Assembly (NCBI RefSeq): GCF_017873435.1
Contig: NZ_JAGGKG010000025.1
Coordinates: 1-64,000 of the forward strand
Direction: 5' to 3'
Origin: Paenibacillus turicensis
GTDB taxonomy: Bacteria; Bacillota; Bacilli; Paenibacillales; Paenibacillaceae
DNA length: 64,000 bases
The notes below the pieces were generated by a model. It did no database searches. It had not been told where the DNA came from and saw nothing but the letters and a program-made list of their open reading frames with translations. This document shows, in pieces, positions 45,892 through 53,380 of this stretch. A program made the translations under genes and the position numbers. Position 1 is the stretch's first letter. The number at the start of each line of letters is the position of its first letter.

Positions 45892-46755
45892 ATGAAGCTG
45901 AACGTACATCTCAAGCGGAAAATTAACCGTTCGTGGCAGGTTGACCTTTTGCTGTTCCTGTTACTTGGCGCCTTTGGTGCTTTTATGGCGATTCCACTCA
46001 TTTATGTTGTAAATAACGCATTTAAGCCTTTGGATGAGTTGTTTGTGTTTCCACCAACGTTATTTGTTCGCAACCCGACGTTTAAAAATTTTGGCGACCT
46101 GTTTCAGGTGATGAAAAATTCATGGGTTCCTTTTTCCAGATATATTTTTAACACGGTATTTATTACGGCGATTGGAACCTTTGGACATATTTTATTTGCT
46201 TCCGCAGCCGCTTATCCACTAGCAAAGCATAAGTTCCGCGGACATAAGGTGTTGTTTTCGATTATTGTGTTGGCGTTAATGTTTTCGCCACATGTTACAG
46301 CAATTCCTAACTATATGATTGTATCTGCATTAGGCTGGATGGATTCTTATAAGGCAGTGATTATTCCAGTCTTTGCTTATCCACTTGGACTGTACCTGAT
46401 GAAGCAGTTTATGGAGCAAATCCCAGATGCCTTGCTTGAGGCGGCAAAAATCGATGGGGCAAGTGAATATCGCATTTTTTTCAAAGTGGTGATGCCACTT
46501 GTGAAACCCGCATGGCTCACCCTACTCATTTTAATGATGCAAATGTTATGGGGGACAGATGGTGGTAGCTTTATTTACAGTGAGCAGCTCAAGACGATGC
46601 ATTATGCGATGAGCCAGATTGTAGCGGGCGGGATTGCTCGGGCAGGTGTAGGTTCCGCCGTTGCGGTCATTATGATGACGGTGCCAATTGTCACCTTCCT
46701 GTTATCGCAGAGTAACGTGATTCAAACGATGGCAACGTCTGGCATGAAGGATTAA
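45892..46755 (+). CDS. Sugar ABC transporter permease (MalG type)
   Basis: A 287-residue partner permease with six predicted membrane segments. The EAA loop is EAAKIDGASEYRIFFKVVMP (about 183-202). The ATG is 4 bases after the previous stop, with GGGGGAATAGC before it. It forms the heteromeric channel with the preceding gene. Confidence 0.93.
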   Translation: MKLNVHLKRKINRSWQVDLLLFLLLGAFGAFMAIPLIYVVNNAFKPLDELFVFPPTLFVRNPTFKNFGDLFQVMKNSWVPFSRYIFNTVFITAIGTFGHILFASAAAYPLAKHKFRGHKVLFSIIVLALMFSPHVTAIPNYMIVSALGWMDSYKAVIIPVFAYPLGLYLMKQFMEQIPDALLEAAKIDGASEYRIFFKVVMPLVKPAWLTLLILMMQMLWGTDGGSFIYSEQLKTMHYAMSQIVAGGIARAGVGSAVAVIMMTVPIVTFLLSQSNVIQTMATSGMKD

Positions 46756-46773
46756 AGCGAGGAGGCGTTAGGT

Positions 46774-48213
46774 TTGAAAGCAAAAGTATTACTACTGATC
46801 CTGTCCGCTTTCTTGCTGCTTGCTGGATTAAGCACACAATTGGCTCAGGCGGCGCCATACGAGGGATATACCTACAACTATTGGGGCGAGTCAGTGAAAT
46901 CGCCAGTTGCTTATCTTCCTTCTAGAGCGATTACAGGTGACGATGCAGGGACGGGCGCATGGCAATCCCCAACAGACCTATTTGTATCAGCCGATGGCTT
47001 AATTTATGTTCTGGATTCTGGCAATGGCCGTATTGTCATTTTAAATAAGCAGTGGGAAACGGTTCGTGAGATTAAGAGCTTTATAAATGAAGGTAAAGAC
47101 GATGGGTTTAACAAACCTGAAGGGTTATTTGTCACAACAGCAGGGCAGATTTATGTGGCGGATACCGAAAATAGGCGGGTTATTGAATTAAATCAGGATG
47201 GTAGCTTTGTTCGGGAAATTGGTGCGCCTAAGGCGGATGTTATTAGCACTACCTTTGAATATTTTCCGAGAAAGGTGATTGTGGATAAGGCAGGTCGCAT
47301 TTATGTCGTGGGAAGAGGTGTCTATGAGGGCTTAATCGAGTTTGACAGTGACGGAAATTTTACAGGTTTTATGGGGACTAACCGCGTACAATTTGATCCT
47401 GTTGAGTTGTTTTGGAAATCGATAGCTACAAAGGCGCAACGAGAAAAGATGGCTCGTTTCATCCCACTAGAATTTAACAATGCAGATGTAGATGAGGATG
47501 GCTTTATTTATACAACGACCGCAGACAAAAAATCGCTGTCATTAGTGAAAAAGCTTAATCCATCTGGTGTGGATGTGTTGCGAGTGAATGGTGAGTTTGC
47601 CCCAATTGGAGATTTAACGAAAAATCGTTCCTCCTTTATTGACATTGATATTGCTGGCAACGGGGTATATCGAGCATTAGACTCTGTACGTGGACGTGTA
47701 TTCACCTATAACGAAGATGGAAATTTGCTGTATGTCATAGGTCAGCTAGGAGATCAATTAGGTACGTTTCGTAATCCTGTAGCGATCGAAAGTCATGACG
47801 ATGCCATTTATGTGCTGGATCGCGACCTAGGCTGGATTACAGAATTCAAAGCGACTCGATTTGGGCGTCTAGTGGGCGATGCGAACCGACTATACAGCTC
47901 AGGCAAGCATGATGAGGCGGCAAAACTGTGGAAGCAGGTGCTACAGCTTGATGCCAACTATGAAATGGCGTACGTGGGAATCGGCAAATCGATGCTTAGA
48001 CAAGGGGAATACAAGGAAGCGATGACCTACTTAAAGCTAGGTAATGACCGGGAGTATTATTCCAAGGCATTAACGAAATATCGCCGAGAGTATATGCGTG
48101 AATATTTTGGTGTTTATATATCAGGAGCGATCGTATTACTAGTCTTACTCGTTGGAGGAAGACGGGTTGCTAGGTCAAGAAAAAAAGGGGGAGTTCAGGA
48201 TGTCGTTTCTTAA
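46774..48213 (+). CDS. Exported NHL-repeat protein with TPR and C-terminal anchor
   Basis: A 479-residue protein: signal peptide (about 1-27, ending QAAP), NHL-type six-bladed propeller repeats (about 65-365, recurring GLIYVLDSGNGRIVILNK, GQIYVADTENRRVIELN and GRIYVVGRG), a pair of TPR-like helices (about 372-430) and a C-terminal membrane segment (about 446-463) with a basic tail. This places propeller and TPR outside the cell. Databases often call such proteins gluconolactonase-like, but no catalytic site can be seen here. TTG start after GCGAGGAGGCG. The function is unknown; it is tied to transport by position. Confidence 0.8.
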   Translation: MKAKVLLLILSAFLLLAGLSTQLAQAAPYEGYTYNYWGESVKSPVAYLPSRAITGDDAGTGAWQSPTDLFVSADGLIYVLDSGNGRIVILNKQWETVREIKSFINEGKDDGFNKPEGLFVTTAGQIYVADTENRRVIELNQDGSFVREIGAPKADVISTTFEYFPRKVIVDKAGRIYVVGRGVYEGLIEFDSDGNFTGFMGTNRVQFDPVELFWKSIATKAQREKMARFIPLEFNNADVDEDGFIYTTTADKKSLSLVKKLNPSGVDVLRVNGEFAPIGDLTKNRSSFIDIDIAGNGVYRALDSVRGRVFTYNEDGNLLYVIGQLGDQLGTFRNPVAIESHDDAIYVLDRDLGWITEFKATRFGRLVGDANRLYSSGKHDEAAKLWKQVLQLDANYEMAYVGIGKSMLRQGEYKEAMTYLKLGNDREYYSKALTKYRREYMREYFGVYISGAIVLLVLLVGGRRVARSRKKGGVQDVVS

Positions 48214-48823
48214 AGATATCAAGTACTTGCTGCATGTCGCCAATCACCCCTTTGATGGATTTTGGGATTTAAAATACGAAAATAAAGGGAAGCTTCGCAT
48301 CGCGATTTTCATGGTGTTCATTGTCACTGTAACGATGATTTTGAAGCGGCAATATGTAGGTTATGTTGTGAACTATAATTACCCGCTGTCTTTAAATAGC
48401 ATTAATGAGCTAAAGTATATCGTTCTTCCTTTTTTGCTATGGTGTATTGCTAATTGGTCACTGACCACGCTGATGGATGGTGAAGGTAAATTCATCGAGA
48501 TTGTCATTGCTACTGGATATGCGATGTTACCGCTTGTGCTGGTTAATATTCCAAACATTTTACTCAGCAATGTCATTACGCTACGTGAAGCTTCCTTCTA
48601 TTATTTGCTGGATTCCTTTGCTTTAATATGGTTCCTCTGGCTCCTATTTATCGGGACAATGACCGTGCATCAATATACAGTAACTAAAACACTATCTACG
48701 ATGTTGCTGACCTTGGTTGTAATGGGCATCATTATTTTTTTAAGCTTACTGTTCTTCAACCTGATTCAGCAGGTCATTAGCTTTATTTACACCATCTATG
48801 AGGAGCTATCGTTACGTGGATAG
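48200..48823 (+). CDS. Yip1-family membrane protein
   Basis: A 207-residue membrane protein with about five membrane segments, resembling bacterial Yip1 proteins. It begins MSFLKDIKYLLHVANHPFDG. It overlaps the previous gene by 14 bases, so the two are coupled and may act as a pair. ATG 48200 follows AAGGGGGAG by 7 bases; the frame is open 16 codons upstream. No function is known. Confidence 0.82.
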   Translation: MSFLKDIKYLLHVANHPFDGFWDLKYENKGKLRIAIFMVFIVTVTMILKRQYVGYVVNYNYPLSLNSINELKYIVLPFLLWCIANWSLTTLMDGEGKFIEIVIATGYAMLPLVLVNIPNILLSNVITLREASFYYLLDSFALIWFLWLLFIGTMTVHQYTVTKTLSTMLLTLVVMGIIIFLSLLFFNLIQQVISFIYTIYEELSLRG

Positions 48824-48846
48824 TCTAAGAAGGGAGGGACTACACC

Positions 48847-51447
48847 TTGAAGAAAAGGCTAATCATCTTTATAACTACAGTGATCATAAGTAGCTTACTT
48901 ATTACCCAAAGTGTTAATTACGCCATGTCTAACTCAGAACTGACGGCATCTGAGCAGAAGTCTGAGATTGAACAGACATTATCACCATCAACAGAAGTAA
49001 CACTGGCAGAAAAGACTGCTGAAAATGCTACAGCAACCGCGAACGTTATGCCTAAAAAGGCAGTATACATTAAAGGGATGGAGATTGTGGCTGAAAATGA
49101 AGCTTTAGTGCTATATCTTAATTCCACATCTACTGAAATTGCAGTTTTTGATAAAAATAGTGGTGTCATCTGGTATTCAAATCCGCAAGACCGCGCTCAG
49201 GATAATATCGCGACAGGCTACAATAAAGATAAGCTAAATGTGCAATTTGAGCTCACGTATTATGATCCTGCTGGCAATACACTGAAATATGATAACTACA
49301 CCCATAGCGTCCAAAACCAACAGTTTGAAGTCAAGAAGGTAGACGGTGGTATGGACATTGTTTATACATTAGGCGAAGTCAAAAGTGATATTGATGCGAT
49401 CCCCAAGTGGATTAGTGCCGAACGCTTCCAAAGTCTAATTCTCGATAAGCTTGACGATAAAGGCAAAAAGGAAATTTTGAAGCGATTTCGATTAGATGAG
49501 GACAGCCAACGTTATGAGCGAAGAGACTCATCCCTTAAAGGGGTTGGTTTGAGTAAGGTTACAGGTCTTTTTAAGGAAGTTGGGTATGATGAGGCGCAGA
49601 TCGCAATCGATAAGGCGGCTTATGGAGAAAATCAGGGTGAGCTGTCAGACATTATAGTTCCCTTGCAATACCGCCTTGTAGGTAAGCAATTGAGGGTTAC
49701 CGTTCCTGAAAAAGGGATTCAGTATTCTCAGGCGATGAAAATTCAAACCTTATCGTTATTGCCGTTTTTTGGGGCAAGTGGGGTTTCTGATCAAGGATAT
49801 AGCCTTGTGCCAGACGGATCAGGTTCTCTCATTTATTTTAACAATGGTAAATCGAATGTGGCCCCTTATAATGCTACTTTGTATGGGATGGACAAAACCT
49901 TTTATAAGCCTATGAAAAATCAAAAGGATGAGGTAGCAAGACTCCCCGTCTTTGGTATGAAATATGAAAACCATGCTTTTTTAGGAATCATTGACAAGGG
50001 GGATGCAGTGGCTTCTGTTGAAGCGGATGTTAGTGGTAGGTTGAATCAATATAATACGGTATATCCAAGCTTTACTTTAAACAGTATAGAAGAGGTTACG
50101 CTCACCAATGGTTGGCGTTCTAGTACCGTCAAAAAGTTTCAGTCCCAGCCTTTCCATAGTGAAATTGCAGTGGCTTATCAATTTTTGGGAGCAGATCAAG
50201 CTAGCTACTCTGGAATGGCGGAAAGCTACCGCAACTATTTAGAAGAACAGCAGAAGCTCACAAGACTAGAGGCGAATAGCAAGCTCCCCTTTTATGTGGA
50301 GTTTATCGGTGGCATTCCTAAGAAAAAATTTTTTCTAGGTATCCCTTATCATGCTTATGAGTCGTTAACCACCTTTGAACAGGCACAAAAGATTCTGACA
50401 GAGATGCAGGGGCTTGGCATTGACGGCATTCAGCTTCGTTATACAGGGTGGTTTAATGGTGGCATTCACCATAACCTGCCCAACAGTGTTTCCGTTGATT
50501 CCAAGCTAGGAGGGAGAAAAGGCTTAAGTAAGCTAGAAACGTATGCAAAGGCAAATCACATTGGACTTTATCCTGACGTGTCCTTCTTGGAATCGTTCCC
50601 TGACGCAGAGGGCTTCAAGAAAGCTTACGCCTCACGTCTGATCACCAACAAGTTAGCCGCGGTGTATCCTTTTAGAATATCGACATTGTGGGAAAATGAT
50701 GAGGTCAATCCCGGTTATGTGCTTAGTCCAAAGGTTATCCCGCAAATTATAAGTGGATTCCTTGAGGATTATCGAAGTTTAAATCTACCTAGCTTATCGC
50801 TGCGGGATTTAGGCAATGAGCTTAACTCTGATTTTAACCGAGAAGACGTCATTAATCGTGAAGAAGCCAAAGGCGTTGCTATAGATCAGCTTAAGCAAAT
50901 GACTACAACAGCACCTAACCTTCTTATTGAAGGTGGAAATGCTTATGCTACCCCTTTTGCAAAACATATTGTAAATGCACCTATCAGTAATAGTCGCTTC
51001 AACATTACAGATGAAGCTATTCCTTTTTTTCAAATGGTGTATCACGGCTCAATTCAATACACCGGCGAAGCATGGAATTTAGGAGATGATCAAGATTCCT
51101 CAGTTACCTTTCTCAAGGCATTAGAAACGGGATCATCCTTGCACTACACTTGGTTTTACGCTGATCCTTCCGCAATTAAAATGACGGATTTTGACCATTT
51201 TTACTCCGCAGATTACCGGCGTTGGATTAATGAGGCCGCAGAGCTGTATCAGAAGCTCAATGATGTTGTTCAAGATGTGCAAGGTCAAGTCATTCAAAAG
51301 CATGAAAAATTGGCTGAGGGTGTATACCAAACTACCTTTGAACAGGGGAAAAGGATCATTGTAAATTATAACGATGCCGTAGTGAAGATGAATGGTGTGA
51401 CCGTTGAGCCCAAGGGCTACTGGGTTGGAGGTGACATCAGACAATGA
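48847..51447 (+). CDS. Large exported protein, DUF5696-like
   Basis: An 866-residue secreted or anchored protein: an N-terminal signal/anchor (5-26), a Thr/Glu/Ala-rich spacer (about 28-66) and a long conserved region. The sequence VPDGSGSLIYFNNGK (about 325-339) and a C-terminal half with IDGIQLRYTGWFNGGIHHNLPN and GLYPDVSFLESFPDAEGF look like a (beta/alpha)8 barrel of glycosidase type, which is why a carbohydrate-active role is plausible. I recall this architecture as DUF5696, always near sugar transporters, without a proven activity. The TTG start follows GGGAGGG. It overlaps the next permease by 4 bases. Confidence 0.75.
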   Translation: MKKRLIIFITTVIISSLLITQSVNYAMSNSELTASEQKSEIEQTLSPSTEVTLAEKTAENATATANVMPKKAVYIKGMEIVAENEALVLYLNSTSTEIAVFDKNSGVIWYSNPQDRAQDNIATGYNKDKLNVQFELTYYDPAGNTLKYDNYTHSVQNQQFEVKKVDGGMDIVYTLGEVKSDIDAIPKWISAERFQSLILDKLDDKGKKEILKRFRLDEDSQRYERRDSSLKGVGLSKVTGLFKEVGYDEAQIAIDKAAYGENQGELSDIIVPLQYRLVGKQLRVTVPEKGIQYSQAMKIQTLSLLPFFGASGVSDQGYSLVPDGSGSLIYFNNGKSNVAPYNATLYGMDKTFYKPMKNQKDEVARLPVFGMKYENHAFLGIIDKGDAVASVEADVSGRLNQYNTVYPSFTLNSIEEVTLTNGWRSSTVKKFQSQPFHSEIAVAYQFLGADQASYSGMAESYRNYLEEQQKLTRLEANSKLPFYVEFIGGIPKKKFFLGIPYHAYESLTTFEQAQKILTEMQGLGIDGIQLRYTGWFNGGIHHNLPNSVSVDSKLGGRKGLSKLETYAKANHIGLYPDVSFLESFPDAEGFKKAYASRLITNKLAAVYPFRISTLWENDEVNPGYVLSPKVIPQIISGFLEDYRSLNLPSLSLRDLGNELNSDFNREDVINREEAKGVAIDQLKQMTTTAPNLLIEGGNAYATPFAKHIVNAPISNSRFNITDEAIPFFQMVYHGSIQYTGEAWNLGDDQDSSVTFLKALETGSSLHYTWFYADPSAIKMTDFDHFYSADYRRWINEAAELYQKLNDVVQDVQGQVIQKHEKLAEGVYQTTFEQGKRIIVNYNDAVVKMNGVTVEPKGYWVGGDIRQ

Positions 51448-52343
51448 AAATCAAAAAGCTATCTCTTGAGCAAAAAAACAGATATTATGGTTTGTATTTC
51501 ATTTTACCTTGGTTTATCGGCTTCTTATTTCTATTTCTAGCACCGCTAGTATCTTCCTTCCGCTATGGACTGAGCAAATTAAAGGTGACTGACGAAGGCT
51601 TTACGTTAAACTTTGTTGGCCTTGAAAACTATAAGGAAGCTTTATTTTCGCATGAATCGTATGTCAGAACCTTAACAGAATCCTTTGTAAATATAGTTGT
51701 AAACACACCGTTAATTATTATTTTTAGTCTGTTTTTCGCCGTCATTTTAAATCAAAAATTTCGAGGTCGGGTGTTAGCGAGAGCGATATTCTTCTTACCA
51801 GTAATTTTAGCCTCAGGCATTATTGCCAGCATTGAAAGTGGCGATCTAATGCAATCCGTCGTACGCAGCGCTAATGATTCAACAGGTGGCGGCTTGTCGC
51901 TTATGAAAAATTTACAATTAACCGCCTTATTGCTTGATTCGGGTATGAGCCCAGTGCTGGTACAGTATTTTACTAGTGCGGTGAGTCGAATTTATGAAAT
52001 TGTTAGTCAGTCAGGTGTGCAAATATTGATCTTTTTAGCGGGATTACAATCTATTTCCCCTTCCTTGTATGAGGCAGCAAAAATTGAAGGCTCTACAGGT
52101 TACGAGGCGTTCTGGAAAATTACTTTTCCAATGATTAGTCCATTGATATTGACCAATTTAGTCTACACCATCATTGACAGCTTTATTAGTGATAAAACAA
52201 GTCGACTGGTTGTTGAAACCGCATTCAAAAGCTATAACTTTGGACTTAGTGCAGCTATGGCTTGGATTTATTTTGCTGTTATTGCCTTTGTATTATGGAT
52301 AACCACCCTAATGGTGTCCCGAAAAGTATTTTATCAAGATTAG
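51444..52343 (+). CDS. Sugar ABC transporter permease, second pair (MalF type)
   Basis: A 299-residue permease with six predicted membrane segments. The EAA loop is EAAKIEGSTGYEAFWKITFP (about 211-230). A longer periplasmic-side insertion (about 130-180) distinguishes it from the 44.9-kb permease. The ATG overlaps the previous gene by 4 bases. It pairs with the next gene. Confidence 0.9.
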   Translation: MKIKKLSLEQKNRYYGLYFILPWFIGFLFLFLAPLVSSFRYGLSKLKVTDEGFTLNFVGLENYKEALFSHESYVRTLTESFVNIVVNTPLIIIFSLFFAVILNQKFRGRVLARAIFFLPVILASGIIASIESGDLMQSVVRSANDSTGGGLSLMKNLQLTALLLDSGMSPVLVQYFTSAVSRIYEIVSQSGVQILIFLAGLQSISPSLYEAAKIEGSTGYEAFWKITFPMISPLILTNLVYTIIDSFISDKTSRLVVETAFKSYNFGLSAAMAWIYFAVIAFVLWITTLMVSRKVFYQD

Positions 52344-52363
52344 CGCTTTGGAGGAGGAACCCT

Positions 52364-53371
52364 ATGAAAACGGAAACCGTTGTAAAGTCCTCTACAAAGG
52401 GACACCTGCAGCGTTTTGCCTCATCTGCCTATTGGTTTGAGTTTCTAAAAAAATGGCTCTGGATTATTGTGCGATTTGTTTTGTTATTTGGGATTTCGTT
52501 CGTTATTTTATATCCTATTTTGCTTAAAATTTCGATTGCGTTTAAGAACATGCCTGATCTATACGATCCAACCGTGATATGGATTCCAAAAACATGGACG
52601 CTCGATAATTTTAAGCTGGTCTACACAGCCATGAATTACCCAAGTGTGCTAACAAATACCTTTTTGTTATCAGGTGCGGTCATGCTTCTTCAGACGATGA
52701 CGTGTGTGCTGGCAGGGTATGGGTTTGCGCGAATTAAGTTTAAGGGAAGTGGACTACTGTTTGGAGCCGTTATATTTACGATTCTAGTCCCAAGTCAAAC
52801 GATCATGGTTCCGCTGTATTTGAACTTCAAAAATTTTAATTTGTTTGGAATGATTGATTTGTTTGGAGCTAAGCCGATCAACATGATTAATACGTATTGG
52901 CCATTTCTTATTTCTTCCTTGTTAGGGATGGGTGTTAAGACAGGGCTCTACGTGTATATTTTCCGTCAATTTTTCCGAGGTATACCGCGTGAAATTGAAG
53001 AGGCGGCGTATGTGGATGGAGCAGGCTATTTTAAGACGTTTCGACGTGTCATTTTACCTAATGCAATCCCTTCTATGGTCACAGTGATGCTCTTTTCTTT
53101 TGTATGGCAATGGAATGATTCGTTTTTCACCAACATGTATTTGAATGCACCAAAGGTGATGTCTTCGATGATGTCATCCTCAGGTTATGCGATTGCTACC
53201 TTCCTGACAGGGGGCGGGCAGGCGGCAGCTTCCTATACTCAAGATCCATTTTTCATGTCGATGATGATGAACACAAGTGTATTAATGGCGATTTTGCCCC
53301 TTATCATTATGTACCTGTTCGTTCAACGTTATTTTGTTGAGAGTGTTGAGCGTTCGGGCCTAGTCGGTTAG
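52364..53371 (+). CDS. Sugar ABC transporter permease, second pair (MalG type)
   Basis: A 335-residue permease with a cytoplasmic tail of about 35 residues and six predicted membrane segments. The EAA loop reads EEAAYVDGAGYFKTFRRVIL (about 206-225). ATG 52364 follows GGAGGAGG; the longer frame from 52262 lies inside the preceding gene. With 51444 it makes a second channel in the cluster. The two pairs are clearly different proteins. Confidence 0.92.
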   Translation: MKTETVVKSSTKGHLQRFASSAYWFEFLKKWLWIIVRFVLLFGISFVILYPILLKISIAFKNMPDLYDPTVIWIPKTWTLDNFKLVYTAMNYPSVLTNTFLLSGAVMLLQTMTCVLAGYGFARIKFKGSGLLFGAVIFTILVPSQTIMVPLYLNFKNFNLFGMIDLFGAKPINMINTYWPFLISSLLGMGVKTGLYVYIFRQFFRGIPREIEEAAYVDGAGYFKTFRRVILPNAIPSMVTVMLFSFVWQWNDSFFTNMYLNAPKVMSSMMSSSGYAIATFLTGGGQAAASYTQDPFFMSMMMNTSVLMAILPLIIMYLFVQRYFVESVERSGLVG

Positions 53372-53380
53372 GAGGAAAAA

